Part shown: positions 1 to 8,784 of the stretch, piece after piece
Layout of the letters: each line of letters starts with the position of its first letter
Position numbering within the stretch: position 1 is the first letter of the stretch
From: Sutcliffiella horikoshii
Lineage (GTDB): Bacteria; Bacillota; Bacilli; Bacillales; Bacillaceae_I
Direction of reading: 5' to 3'
NCBI GenBank assembly: GCA_001636495.1
Contig: KV440964.1
Location: 1,752,666 to 1,816,665 of the forward strand
DNA: 64,000 bases
Notes under the pieces: model-generated
The model's database searches: none
Seen by the model: the letters and a program-made list of their open reading frames with translations, nothing else
What the model was told of the DNA's origin: nothing
Program-made: the position numbers and the translations under genes

Positions 1-978
1 AAGATTTTAGGCAAAATGGATATTACCGAACACCGTGTGCCACAGGATGGCAGGATCAAGACGAATGTTGACTTCCATCCTGTGGATGTCCGTGTTTCTA
101 CACTGCCAACGGTCTTTGGTGAAAAAATTGTTATGCGTATCCTTGATATGAGCAGCGCCTTGAACGATATTGCCCAGCTAGGGTTTAACCGGAAAAACAA
201 TGAACGCTTTTTGGACCTGATTCACCGTCCAACGGGGATCATCCTGATTACCGGTCCGACCGGTTCTGGTAAGTCCTCGACCCTTTATGCAGCCCTTAAT
301 CACTTGAACAGTGAAGAGGTTAATATCATTACCGTGGAAGATCCAGTGGAATATCAGCTGGAGGGAATCAATCAAATTCAGGTGAATACCAATGTCGGCA
401 TGACATTTGCCAAGGGTCTACGTGCCATTCTCCGTCAGGATCCAAATGTGATCATGGTAGGGGAAATCCGGGACAGGGAAACAGCAGAAGTGGCCATTCG
501 TGCCTCCCTGACAGGTCATCTCGTTCTTAGTACACTCCATACCAACGATTCTATCAGTACGATTACAAGATTGATTGATATGAAGGTCGAACCATTCCTT
601 GTCGCTTCCTCCATCAATGGGGTACTTGCTCAGCGTCTTGTCAGAAAAGTATGCCGTGATTGCGCCAAAATGGAAGAGCCAACAGCAAGGGAAATCGAGA
701 TTTTCGCAAAACGCGGGCTTTCCGTGGAAAAGGTGCCAAGAGGAAAAGGCTGTGGAACATGTAATATGACAGGCTACAAAGGCCGCCTTGCCATCCACGA
801 ACTTCTCGTCATCAACGATAAAATGAAAAAAATGATTATGAACAATGAGTCCGTTTCCACGATTCGGGAGCTGGCATATGAACAGGATACCGTTTTCCTT
901 ATTGATGACGGATTGGAAAAAGTAAAACAGGGGTTGACGACGACCGAGGAAATCTTGCGTGTCGCCTTGGCGGAGTAG
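1..978 (+). CDS. pilB: PilB/GspE-type pilus assembly ATPase, 5'-truncated by window edge
   Basis: This is the C-terminal 325 codons of the hexameric ATPase that powers type IV pilin polymerisation at the inner face of the membrane. The frame is open from base 1, and the Met codon at 16 is internal (the family has a conserved RxPQDGRI-like stretch here), so the true start lies upstream. Visible motifs are a Walker A (GPTGSGKSS, about 253-279), an Asp box (VEDPVEY), Walker B (IMVGEIRD), a His box (GHLVLSTLHT), and a CxxC...CxxC zinc module (CRDC, CGTC at about 652-762) typical of extension ATPases and absent from PilT. It is followed 10 nt later by pilT, as in type IVa pilus operons. Confidence 0.93.
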   Translation, partial: KILGKMDITEHRVPQDGRIKTNVDFHPVDVRVSTLPTVFGEKIVMRILDMSSALNDIAQLGFNRKNNERFLDLIHRPTGIILITGPTGSGKSSTLYAALNHLNSEEVNIITVEDPVEYQLEGINQIQVNTNVGMTFAKGLRAILRQDPNVIMVGEIRDRETAEVAIRASLTGHLVLSTLHTNDSISTITRLIDMKVEPFLVASSINGVLAQRLVRKVCRDCAKMEEPTAREIEIFAKRGLSVEKVPRGKGCGTCNMTGYKGRLAIHELLVINDKMKKMIMNNESVSTIRELAYEQDTVFLIDDGLEKVKQGLTTTEEILRVALAE

Positions 979-988
979 GTGAAGAACA

Positions 989-2035
989 GTGATTGAAAAA
1001 ATGAATGATTGGCTTCATGCCGCATACGAATACAAGGCCTCCGACATCCATCTATCCGTCGGGGTGGCACCTGTCTTCCGTATAAATGGCGAGCTGAAAC
1101 GCTATGGTCAGGAAACACTTACGCCGGAAGATACAGAGACATTAGCAAAGCAGATGATTCCGGAATTCATGTGGGACCGCTTTGATGAAATAGGCGAACT
1201 GGATTTTTCCTACAGTGTCCCTGGTATCTCACGTTTCCGGGTCAATGCATACAGACAACGGAACTCTGTTGCAATTGCGATACGAATCATCCCTACAAGG
1301 ATACCGTCTTTAGAGGAGCTGCAACTGCCCTCCATCCTGCAGACACTGATGGATAAACCGCAGGGACTGATTCTTGTTACAGGTCCAACCGGTAGCGGGA
1401 AATCTACGACACTTGCATCCATGATTGATTTTATCAACAAGTCCCAGAAAAAACATATCATCACATTGGAAGATCCGATTGAATATTTACACCGCCACAA
1501 TCAGTGCATGATCGATCAACGTGAGGTCGGCTTTGATACGAAGACCTTTGCAACCGGCTTACGCGCTTCCCTAAGGCAGGACCCGGACATCATTTTAGTT
1601 GGAGAATTACGGGATCTAGAAACGATCCAAACAGCCATAACGGCAGCGGAAACAGGACATCTTGTTTTAGGTACATTACATACGACAAGTGCTCCATCCA
1701 CGATTGACCGGATCATTGATGTATTTCCAGGTCCACAGCAAGCACAAATCCGAATTCAGCTGGCATCTGTCCTTGTTTCCATCGTCTCGCAACGACTATT
1801 TCCGACGATTGATAGACAGGGAAGGAAGGTTGCCACAGAGATTCTCGTCAACACACCGGCAGTGGCCAACCTGATCCGCAACGAAAAAATTCATCAGATC
1901 CAGAATGTGATGCAGACAAGTCGTGCGCTTGGCATGCATACGCTGGAAATGAGTATTAAGCAGCTCATCCAACAAGGCGTTATAAGCAGGATATCCGCCG
2001 AGAGCTTCCTACAGGAGACGATGCAAAATGCCTAG
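989..2035 (+). CDS. pilT: PilT pilus retraction ATPase
   Basis: The product is a 348-residue hexameric retraction ATPase that disassembles pili and powers twitching or DNA uptake. Walker A is at residues 132-139 (GPTGSGKS), Walker B at about 200-206 with the PilT-type GELRDLETI sequence, and the His box at GHLVLGTLHT (about 223-232). It lacks the PilB zinc cysteines, which separates it from the extension ATPase upstream. The start chosen is GTG at 989; an ATG at 1001 is possible, but the earlier start gives the usual PilT N-terminus. The 3' end overlaps pilC by 8 nt. PilT is not part of the B. subtilis Com pseudopilus, so its presence implies a true retractable type IVa pilus. Confidence 0.95.
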   Translation: MIEKMNDWLHAAYEYKASDIHLSVGVAPVFRINGELKRYGQETLTPEDTETLAKQMIPEFMWDRFDEIGELDFSYSVPGISRFRVNAYRQRNSVAIAIRIIPTRIPSLEELQLPSILQTLMDKPQGLILVTGPTGSGKSTTLASMIDFINKSQKKHIITLEDPIEYLHRHNQCMIDQREVGFDTKTFATGLRASLRQDPDIILVGELRDLETIQTAITAAETGHLVLGTLHTTSAPSTIDRIIDVFPGPQQAQIRIQLASVLVSIVSQRLFPTIDRQGRKVATEILVNTPAVANLIRNEKIHQIQNVMQTSRALGMHTLEMSIKQLIQQGVISRISAESFLQETMQNA

Positions 2036-3236
2036 GTTCACCTATACCGGCAGAAATACGGCCGGCAAACAGACAGGAAACATCAATAGCAGCTCGCGCC
2101 GGGAAGCGATTGTGATGCTAAAGGAGAAAGGGATCCGGGTGATGAACCTGGAAGAGGTCCCAGAATCCATTTTCACAAAAGAAATCACCATTGGAAACCC
2201 CGTCAAGCTGAGGGATTTCGTTATCTTCTTGCGCCAATTTTCCACGCTGATCCGTGCAGGAATCTCGGTTGTAGAAGCAACCAATGTCCTGGCACAGCAG
2301 ACATCAAGTAAAGCATTGAAACGCGTGCTATTTGATGTAGAGGAAGAGATGAAGCAGGGGAACCCACTTTCAGAAGCGGCAGCCAAGCACCCGAAGGTTT
2401 TCTCCACCATGTTCATCAATATGATCAAGGCAGGGGAGGCAAGTGGAGCACTGGACGACACATTGGACCGGCTTGCCACGCAATTTGAAAAGCAGAACGA
2501 AACAAGGCAGAAGATTGTCTCTGCTCTAACTTACCCATTGGTGCTTGGAGTCATTGCCATTGGGGTAGTCATCTTTTTACTTGTAGGCGTTGTTCCTACC
2601 TTCGTTTCCATGTTCAGCGACTTTGGAGCGGACCTACCGTTAATTACGAGGTTCGTACTTGGTGCAAGTGAGTGGATGCAGAGTTTCTGGTGGTTACTGC
2701 TTTTAATGATGGTCGGCGTTGTAACGGGACTGATGGCAATGAACAAGCAGAAGCATACGAAGTATTATATCGACTATGCATTATTGCGTATGCCAATCTT
2801 CGGCTCCTTATTACAGAAGGCTGTCATTGCAAGGCTGACCAGGACACTAAGCTCCTTGTTTTCAAGTTCCGTACCGATTTTGCAGGCCATCTCCATCGTG
2901 GAAAAGATTGTCGAAAACGAAGTCATTGCGAGAGTGTTGGCACGCAGTAAAATAGAACTAGAAAAAGGGGAATCCCTTACCGGCCCGATGAAAGAGCATT
3001 GGGCCTTCCCACCGCTTGTCACACAGATGATCACCATTGGGGAAAGCACAGGTTCATTGGATTCGATGCTTGATAAAATAGCTGAATTCTATGAAAAAGA
3101 AGTAGACTATGCAACCGATCGTCTCAAAAGTTTAATCGAGCCATTAATGATTGTTTTGCTCGCAATAATAGTCGGGACTATAGTCACATCTATTCTAGTT
3201 CCAATGTTCGATATATTTAACCACATTCAGATGTAG
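2028..3236 (+). CDS. pilC: PilC/GspF-family pilus platform membrane protein
   Basis: This is the inner-membrane platform protein (402 aa) that couples PilB and PilT to pilin insertion. Two GspF/T2SSF repeats are visible, at about residues 65-190 and 270-395. The N-terminal part (MPRFTYTGRN) is typical of PilC. Three hydrophobic segments lie near residues 170-190, 220-240 and 375-395. The gene starts 8 nt inside pilT with an AGGAGA ribosome site, indicating translational coupling. After it come 95 nt with no obvious terminator and then the major pilin gene. Confidence 0.93.
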   Translation: MPRFTYTGRNTAGKQTGNINSSSRREAIVMLKEKGIRVMNLEEVPESIFTKEITIGNPVKLRDFVIFLRQFSTLIRAGISVVEATNVLAQQTSSKALKRVLFDVEEEMKQGNPLSEAAAKHPKVFSTMFINMIKAGEASGALDDTLDRLATQFEKQNETRQKIVSALTYPLVLGVIAIGVVIFLLVGVVPTFVSMFSDFGADLPLITRFVLGASEWMQSFWWLLLLMMVGVVTGLMAMNKQKHTKYYIDYALLRMPIFGSLLQKAVIARLTRTLSSLFSSSVPILQAISIVEKIVENEVIARVLARSKIELEKGESLTGPMKEHWAFPPLVTQMITIGESTGSLDSMLDKIAEFYEKEVDYATDRLKSLIEPLMIVLLAIIVGTIVTSILVPMFDIFNHIQM

Positions 3237-3331
3237 AAACGTGTAAAATCTTATTGAAATTTGAAAGATAGTATAATAGAATTATAGATAGAAAGATTAC
3301 TACATATTTCCATTACGGGAGGAAAATTACG

Positions 3332-3823
3332 ATGTTGCAAAAATGTAGAAAAATGCTTAAAAACGAAAAAGGGTTAACGCTTATCGAATTACTTGCTGTT
3401 GTTGTTATCTTGGGGATTATTGCTGCGATTGCTATACCGAGTATTGGTGGGTTGATTGATAATAGTAAGAAGGATGCACATGTTGCAAATGCACAGCAGA
3501 TGGTAAGTTCAGCAAGATTAGCAATAACAGGTGAACCAAAATATCAAAGCGGAGATTGGTTTATTAGTTTAAATTACTTAGAAAAGGAAAATTATATTGA
3601 GGATTTAAAAGATCCTGATAGCGGATCATATTCTAAAGGTACTTCCACAACAATTGTTAATTCTGTTGCTGGGTTAGGAAATGGAGCATCTTACGTGAAA
3701 GTTGTTGGAGGTAAACCTGAAAGTGTATACCTTGTGAACAGCAAGCCTCGGGGAGTAAGATCGGGAGATACTTTAACTGATCCAGTTGTTGTAAGCTCAT
3801 TAACCAGAGAATCAGTTAAATAG
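3332..3823 (+). CDS. Type IV prepilin, probable major pilin
   Basis: This 163-residue prepilin has a short basic leader (14 aa) ending in Gly14, followed by LTLIELLAVVVILGIIAAI. Glu19 occupies mature position +5, the residue needed for pilin packing. The hydrophobic alpha1 helix is followed by a small polar globular domain without a disulfide pair. A GGGAGGAAAA ribosome site precedes the ATG. A TATAAT hexamer at 3272-3277 in the upstream gap could serve a separate promoter, but no convincing -35 is present. Its place between pilC and the prepilin peptidase gene, and its single ordinary pilin domain, make it the best candidate for the main fibre subunit. It is AT-richer than its neighbours. 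Confidence 0.87.
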   Translation: MLQKCRKMLKNEKGLTLIELLAVVVILGIIAAIAIPSIGGLIDNSKKDAHVANAQQMVSSARLAITGEPKYQSGDWFISLNYLEKENYIEDLKDPDSGSYSKGTSTTIVNSVAGLGNGASYVKVVGGKPESVYLVNSKPRGVRSGDTLTDPVVVSSLTRESVK

Positions 3824-3831
3824 TTTATAGT

Positions 3832-4584
3832 ATGCTTTTACTTTTACTAACAATAATTTTATTCGCCCTCCTCCTAGGCTCCTTCTACAACGTAGTCGGC
3901 CTACGGATACCAAAGGGTGAGTCAATAGTCACACCTAGATCACATTGTACGAATTGCAAGACCACATTGACGGGGCTAGATTTAGTTCCCGTCCTTTCAT
4001 ATGTATTTCTTAAAGGGAGATGTCGGCACTGTCAAAAGTCCGTGTCTCCTATTTATCCATTATTCGAGCTTTTGACGGCTGTGCTTTTTGTCCTAGCTCC
4101 ACTTTTGATGGGATGGACCTATGAATTGATTGTGGCGTGGACCTTCATTTCCATGCTCATTATCATCGTCATCTCGGACCTGCATTATATGCTCATTCCG
4201 AACAAGATTTTGTTATTCTTCTTTGGGCTTTTTATTATCGAACGGTTCTTCATCCCCTATCAAACCATTCCCGATCATCTAATAGGAATGGCAGTCGGAT
4301 TTTTGGTTCCCTTTTTGGTTGCCATCGTTTCTAAAGGTGGAATGGGTGGGGGAGATGTGAAGCTTTTTGCGGTACTTGGCTTTGTTTTAGGATGGGAGCT
4401 TGTCATCCTCACGTTTTTCCTAGCTTCATTGATTGGAATGATTATAGCCCTAATTGGCATGCTACTTGGAAAAGTAAAAAGAGGTGTTCCGTTTCCATTC
4501 GGACCATCGATCGCACTAGCTGCACTTATCACTTATTTTAAAGGGGAAGAGCTAGTTTTTTGGTACTTTTCCTTACTCTTCTAG
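3832..4584 (+). CDS. pilD: Prepilin peptidase / N-methyltransferase (PilD/ComC family)
   Basis: This polytopic aspartic protease (250 aa) cleaves prepilin leaders after Gly and N-methylates the new terminus. The N-terminal domain has the GSFYNVVGLRIP signature and two CxxC pairs (HCTNC, CRHC; about residues 39-68) that bind zinc in this family. The catalytic aspartates are the one in the ISDLHY-like segment (about 117) and the one in GGGDVK (about 177). Several membrane helices are evident. No clear Shine-Dalgarno precedes the ATG, but the first helix is needed for the fold. The gene occupies the position held by comC upstream of spoIIB in B. subtilis and is presumably its functional counterpart for all the prepilins in this window. 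Confidence 0.93.
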   Translation: MLLLLLTIILFALLLGSFYNVVGLRIPKGESIVTPRSHCTNCKTTLTGLDLVPVLSYVFLKGRCRHCQKSVSPIYPLFELLTAVLFVLAPLLMGWTYELIVAWTFISMLIIIVISDLHYMLIPNKILLFFFGLFIIERFFIPYQTIPDHLIGMAVGFLVPFLVAIVSKGGMGGGDVKLFAVLGFVLGWELVILTFFLASLIGMIIALIGMLLGKVKRGVPFPFGPSIALAALITYFKGEELVFWYFSLLF

Positions 4585-4613
4585 TACTACATCTTACATA
4601 AGGAGCTTTCTGG

Positions 4614-5597
4614 ATGGAATTTTCGTTTCTGCAACCTAAGCAAAACAATTTCATAAATTTGATTATCCGTGACCATGTCATTCGAATGGTAGAGTTGAAA
4701 AGTTTAAATCCACTGACCGTCAAGCGCACAAATGAGCGATATTTGCCGCCGAACATCATTCGAGATGGAAAAATTGTCGATGAGAATATTTTTCGGCTGA
4801 TTTTAGAGGAATGTGTAGAAGACTGGGGACTGAAACGGAAGCGTGTCCGCTTTGTTGTTCCGGATCAGTATGTTGTCACTAGAAAACTGACGATTCCCTC
4901 CAATGTCATGGATGACGAAATCATCGGTCATTTGTATCTAGAGTTGGGGTCGACCATCCATTTGCCTTTTGAGGATCCAGTGTTTGATGTGCATGTTCTT
5001 CATCGCTCGGAAAAGACGGAGCTCGTGCTCTTTGCTTCACCGGAGGAGGTGGTGACGCAGATGGCTACCTTGCTTGAGGACAACAAACTTAAACCTGCGG
5101 CAGCAGATGTCTCTTCCCTTTGCTTATATCGCCTGTACTATGAATTTGGCCAGCGTAATGAACAGGATCATCTGTTAATCATTCATTTTGATGTAAGCTG
5201 TATCACGCTGAGCATCTTCATGAACCATGTTCCAGTCTTCATGCGTACCGTTGCATTCCCGCAGGACATGAAGGTTTGGGAAGTGTCTGTAGCGAACACC
5301 CAGCTGGAATGGGCAGGCGATATTATCCAGTTCAATGTGTTCCTGGAGGACTTCATCATTGAAGTGGAGCGTATCATGAACTTTTTCCGATATTCCTTGA
5401 ATCAGGGGAGTGAGGAGATTAACCGCGTTCTTCTTTATGGAGACCATCCGAATCTGCCTTTGATCTTGGCGAAACTGAAAGAGAAGGTATCTATCAAGGT
5501 GGATACGTGCGAACAGGAAGTCTATACACAAGACCAAGAGGTGGTTGACCCGAAATACTACTACTCCTTAGGGTTGGCGTTAAAAGAGGTGCAATGA
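4614..5597 (+). CDS. pilM: PilM-like cytoplasmic actin-fold pilus assembly protein
   Basis: This 327-residue protein resembles PilM, the cytoplasmic actin/FtsA-fold component of the alignment subcomplex, which binds the N-terminal peptide of PilN. The N-terminal half (residues 16-110) has the alternating beta pattern and the IRMVELKSL/KIVDENIF segments common in PilM. The call rests mainly on context: it is followed by overlapping pilN- and pilO-like genes. It starts with ATG at 4614 behind AAGGAG, and its stop overlaps the next start by 4 nt. Sequence divergence from proteobacterial PilM is large, so the assignment is by family and synteny. Confidence 0.82.
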   Translation: MEFSFLQPKQNNFINLIIRDHVIRMVELKSLNPLTVKRTNERYLPPNIIRDGKIVDENIFRLILEECVEDWGLKRKRVRFVVPDQYVVTRKLTIPSNVMDDEIIGHLYLELGSTIHLPFEDPVFDVHVLHRSEKTELVLFASPEEVVTQMATLLEDNKLKPAAADVSSLCLYRLYYEFGQRNEQDHLLIIHFDVSCITLSIFMNHVPVFMRTVAFPQDMKVWEVSVANTQLEWAGDIIQFNVFLEDFIIEVERIMNFFRYSLNQGSEEINRVLLYGDHPNLPLILAKLKEKVSIKVDTCEQEVYTQDQEVVDPKYYYSLGLALKEVQ

Positions 5598-6235
5598 TGT
5601 TAGTAGATATCGATTTATTACCGAAGAAGAAATCCAGAAATATAACCACGCCCCTTGTGTATGGCATTTGTGCATTTTTTCTATTATTCGTTGCCATTAT
5701 CCTTTTTACATTCTCCAATATGATAAATAACGATGTAAAGACTGCACAGCAGGATCTTGAAATAGTCCAGCAGCTGAGGATTGCCAAAGAAACATCTATG
5801 AACCGTCCACAAAACTCCTCCTCTGCGAAACGTCTAGAAGATACGGTTGCATGGGCAGAAGAGTACCCGCTTGAGATGGTGCCTGTTATGCAGGACCTAA
5901 TCAGATTGTTACCGGAACGGGGATTCATTCAAAGCTTTACCTATGATGAAACAGGACTATTGAATTTATCCGTCCAATTCGATGAGTCCCGCGATGCTGC
6001 TTATTTCCTTTATCACTTGAACGAATCTTCGCTCTACCATTCTATCGATCTCTCCTCCATATCGACGGTGGAGGTTGGAGAGGAAGAAACGGTCGGTGTG
6101 CTGCCAAGGTATATCGGACAATACACTTTGGGCTTTGACCGTCATGCATTCCAAACGGTTGAAGAAGAATTGGAAGATGAAGTGGAAGAAGAGAACGATA
6201 CCGTTACGGAAGAGGAGGAGGACGAAGAGCTATGA
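5594..6235 (+). CDS. pilN: PilN-like bitopic pilus assembly protein
   Basis: This 213-residue membrane protein has the short cytoplasmic VDIDLLPKKK peptide that matches the INLLP-type PilM-binding motif of PilN. A single transmembrane helix follows at about residues 20-42, then a coiled-coil-prone and ferredoxin-like extracellular part. The C-terminus is extremely acidic (runs of Glu and Asp from about residue 190). The gene overlaps pilM and pilO by 4 nt each (ATGATG junctions), which implies coupled translation of a PilM-PilN-PilO complex. Confidence 0.83.
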   Translation: MMLVDIDLLPKKKSRNITTPLVYGICAFFLLFVAIILFTFSNMINNDVKTAQQDLEIVQQLRIAKETSMNRPQNSSSAKRLEDTVAWAEEYPLEMVPVMQDLIRLLPERGFIQSFTYDETGLLNLSVQFDESRDAAYFLYHLNESSLYHSIDLSSISTVEVGEEETVGVLPRYIGQYTLGFDRHAFQTVEEELEDEVEEENDTVTEEEEDEEL

Positions 6236-6942
6236 TGATTGAACTGGAAAAGAAACACTACATCCTGCTAAGCTCATGCGTTCTCCTGATTGTATTGGGT
6301 ATCGTTGGCTTCTATTATTTAACCTATGCGCCAAAGGAAGTGAGAGCACAACAGCTTCAGGACGAGAAAAGAATTGAGGAGCAGCTAATCCAAGTGTTGG
6401 AGCAGCAAGAGGAAACCGCTAACGCTACAGGCGATACTACGGTTGAGCTGCAACGTAAGATTCCTGTTACCCCTTATTTGGAGCAACTTATTTTGGAATT
6501 GGAAAAGGCTGAAGTTCTTTCTGATAGTCGTATCGTAAGTATGACCTTCGGGGAAGGGGAGTTCATTCCTGCTGGTACAACTTTGGAAGAGTATGAGACG
6601 ATGCATGAAGACGAAGAGGAAACAGTCCAGGAAGAAGTATATTTACCAGAAGGACTGAAAAAAGTGACGGTGAATCTATCTGTGGAATCGGATGTGTATG
6701 AAGACTTGACTACTTTTCTTTCTTCCCTGGAAAGTCTAACACGGATTACGCAGGTTGAATCTGTAAGCTTCTCAGGTCTGCCGGAAGTGACGTCCACCGA
6801 ACAAGAACAGGAATCTCTTACTTACTCAGTAACTCTATCCGCTTTTTATCATCCGGAGCTTGATGATTTGGTGGAAGATCTTCCTCCATTGGCGGTACCG
6901 GAGCCAAGTAATAGAACGAATCCATTTATCGACACCAACTAA
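6232..6942 (+). CDS. pilO: PilO-like bitopic pilus assembly protein
   Basis: This 236-residue protein has one N-terminal transmembrane helix (about residues 9-30) and a following coiled coil. Its C-terminal domain (about 130-215) shows the beta-alpha-beta pattern of the PilO ferredoxin-like fold. It follows pilN with a 4-nt overlap and ends the pilus operon just before a strong terminator. Similarity to PilO is weak at the sequence level; the size, topology and order M-N-O carry the call. No secretin or PilP gene follows, as expected for a monoderm. Confidence 0.78.
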   Translation: MMIELEKKHYILLSSCVLLIVLGIVGFYYLTYAPKEVRAQQLQDEKRIEEQLIQVLEQQEETANATGDTTVELQRKIPVTPYLEQLILELEKAEVLSDSRIVSMTFGEGEFIPAGTTLEEYETMHEDEEETVQEEVYLPEGLKKVTVNLSVESDVYEDLTTFLSSLESLTRITQVESVSFSGLPEVTSTEQEQESLTYSVTLSAFYHPELDDLVEDLPPLAVPEPSNRTNPFIDTN

Positions 6943-7005
6943 TTTTATTTCCGTGGAAATAGTCGAATTTTTCATTGAGTTGGATAATGTGTCGGAAAAG
7001 AATTA

Positions 7006-7038
7006 GGACAAGACGACAAAAGTCTTGTTCTTTTTTTT
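7006..7038 (+). terminator. Intrinsic terminator of the pil operon
   Basis: A 9-bp stem (GGACAAGAC paired with GTCTTGTTC, one G-U pair) with a 7-nt loop is followed by eight T residues. It separates the pilus cluster from spoIIB. Confidence 0.85.
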
Positions 7039-7108
7039 ATGGCCTATGATAGGATAAAACAAATCTAACCAATACAAAATTTGTCAAACGTAAACGGAGG
7101 TGGGAAAT

Positions 7109-8209
7109 GTGGACAATCACCAAGTGAAGATAAAGATAAATGGGAAAGAAAAACCGTACGGAAATGGAAAGAAGAAAAAAAAGTGTTTTAAAGAGAAAGT
7201 GCTGTCCCAACTAAAAGAGGTCCCGATTAAGGAGGACTTCCCTGAAGGAGAGCTGCCAATCATTATTGTGGACGAATCAGCCGCAGCAGCAGAAAAAAAG
7301 GAAGACGAGTTTGAGTGGGTGCTTCCGAAAGAACCCCAAAAAGACTCCAAAGAGTCATCAGAGAACACCTCTTATATTGAAGATCTTCGTCAGCTGAAAA
7401 AGGACAAGGCACCAAAAGTGAGTTCGCCCCCTTTTGGAAAAAAGAAAAAGCTTGCTCCTCCGTCCTTCTCCAAGCAATTGCTAGTGTCCATTGGGATGGC
7501 AATCGGAATTGGTACATGCTTAGGCTTTCTTATACTTGCAGTCATGAATATGTCCGGAACACCAGTTAATCCAGAAGTGCCAGTCGCTGCACCGGTAACA
7601 AATCAAACGAATGATACACCAACAACTCCTGCAGTTAGCGGGGACGGAAATGCCACCATTCCTGCTCAAACTATTTCTGTCCTTCAAGCAGGTGCGTTTT
7701 CAACGGCTGAAGGAGCGAACGCTGAAATTGACCGCCTAAAAGCTGCCGGTTTTCCAGGAGTTGCGATAGGCTCTGAACCCACCTATGTTTTCATGGCTGT
7801 CGGACAAAATGTAGAAGGCATGAAGCAGATTGCCGGGGAGGCTCAAACGAAGGGATTTGAACCGTATGCAAAAGACCTGGCTCTCTCAGAAAAAACGATT
7901 GATTCCCTAACTGAACAGGACGTCCTTCTTCTTCAGGAAGGCCAGGTTTTGTACAAACAACTTACCGTTGCCACGGCTCTTCTTTTACAAGGAAGCTCCT
8001 TGGATGCTTCAACCACTGACACCCTGGGGGCATCCTTCGAAAAAGTAGCTGCCATCCAGGACTCAGAGCTGACAGAAGCTATGAAAGAATGGAAGGCGTC
8101 ACTCTCTGGAGCCTATGAAAACCTACAATCCCACCAAGCATCCAATAACACCCAAGCACTCTGGGATGCCCAACAAAAACTGTTGGATGCAACCAAATTC
8201 TTCTATTAA
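7109..8209 (+). CDS. spoIIB: SpoIIB, SPOR-domain sporulation septum/engulfment protein
   Basis: SpoIIB localises to the sporulation septum and helps SpoIIDMP start septal peptidoglycan thinning and engulfment. The protein has a charged cytoplasmic region beginning HQVKIKINGKEK, one transmembrane helix at about residues 125-147, a Thr/Pro/Asn linker, and a SPOR-like domain at about 185-255 (SVLQAGAFSTAEGANAEIDR). I chose the GTG at 7109, 366 aa, because GGAGGT at 7096-7101 is spaced correctly for it; a GTG at 7100 would sit on that site. The position directly before maf matches B. subtilis spoIIB. The C-terminal 100 residues are a helical extension of unknown role. Confidence 0.85.
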   Translation: MDNHQVKIKINGKEKPYGNGKKKKKCFKEKVLSQLKEVPIKEDFPEGELPIIIVDESAAAAEKKEDEFEWVLPKEPQKDSKESSENTSYIEDLRQLKKDKAPKVSSPPFGKKKKLAPPSFSKQLLVSIGMAIGIGTCLGFLILAVMNMSGTPVNPEVPVAAPVTNQTNDTPTTPAVSGDGNATIPAQTISVLQAGAFSTAEGANAEIDRLKAAGFPGVAIGSEPTYVFMAVGQNVEGMKQIAGEAQTKGFEPYAKDLALSEKTIDSLTEQDVLLLQEGQVLYKQLTVATALLLQGSSLDASTTDTLGASFEKVAAIQDSELTEAMKEWKASLSGAYENLQSHQASNNTQALWDAQQKLLDATKFFY

Positions 8210-8251
8210 TTCAAGGGTTGTGTCCTTGTCGTTTTGAAAATCATATAGAAA

Positions 8252-8605
8252 AGTGGATTGAAGCGGAAGTCACTTGACTCCTGCGGGAGGAATGGACAGG
8301 GGAGACCTCGCAACGAAGGAGGCCACTGAAAAAGTAACGAACTTTAATAATCTGATTAACACCGCTGTTGATTTCCGCAAACGGCTTCGCTTTCCGCGGG
8401 GCGACCTTGAGCCTCCTCGGGCTACGCCCTGCGGGGTCTCAAGATTGTCGCTATCCCCCCGCTGGAGTCTTCGCCTATTGCTCCAATCAACAGCTAGAAA
8501 CCATAAAAAAGATAAGTTTTTAGATTTTTTTGTGGCCTCGAAGCGTTGTGAGGAGGCTCCCGGACCGCCCGCGGAAAGCAAGTGACTGCAGCGGAAAGCA
8601 ACGTC
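8252..8605 (+). repeat. Composite palindromic repeat element, copy R1 (nested)
   Basis: The left half begins with a GACTCCTGCGGGAGG motif at 8277-8290 and runs to CAACGAAGGAGG. The right half begins GGCCTCGAAGCGTTGTGAGG and ends CCGCGGAAAGC. Flanking arms GTCACTTG (8269-8276) and CAAGTGAC (8579-8586) are complementary. The two halves are separated by an inserted 216-nt module (8321-8536). It occupies the gap between spoIIB and maf and contains no convincing gene. The family recurs at 12.8, 24.0, 31.0, 35.7, 38.7 and 39.9 kb. Confidence 0.8.
8321..8536 (-). repeat. Inner 216-nt module of R1, inverted relative to R7
   Basis: The module is bounded by GGCCACTGAAAAA on the left and TTTTTTGTGGCC on the right, an inverted-repeat pair. 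Read on the minus strand it is almost identical over its whole length to 39949-40165. Within it lies a repeat element like R5, with GCTGTTGATT and AATCAACAGC arms. Confidence 0.85.
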
Positions 8606-8632
8606 AAACTTATCACCAATTTTCAATAGAAG

Positions 8633-8670
8633 AAGGCCGCCTCAAAACAAGATTTTGGGGCCTTTTCCCC
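8633..8670 (+). terminator. Probable intrinsic terminator before maf
   Basis: AAGGCC pairs with GGCCTT and CTCAAAA with TTTTGGG across a small bulge, followed by a T-rich tract. It lies about 420 nt after spoIIB, beyond repeat R1, so it would end transcripts that read through the repeat. Confidence 0.5.
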
Positions 8671-8784
8671 CTCCAAAAAACAATCTTTCCAATCTGTGGG
8701 AAGATGTTTGTTCACCCCACTTTCTTTATGATAGGATTAGAATGTATCTCTCATTTAAAAGACTATTGCGGAAGGTGATAAAAC

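Noticed and set aside
3254-3277. Promoter TTGAAA/TATAAT before the major pilin
   Set aside because: The spacing is only 12 nt, too short for sigma-A; only the -10-like hexamer is worth noting.
8274-8585. Open frames on both strands within repeat R1
   Set aside because: They arise from the GC-rich palindrome, lack ribosome sites, and do not continue into any recognisable protein.
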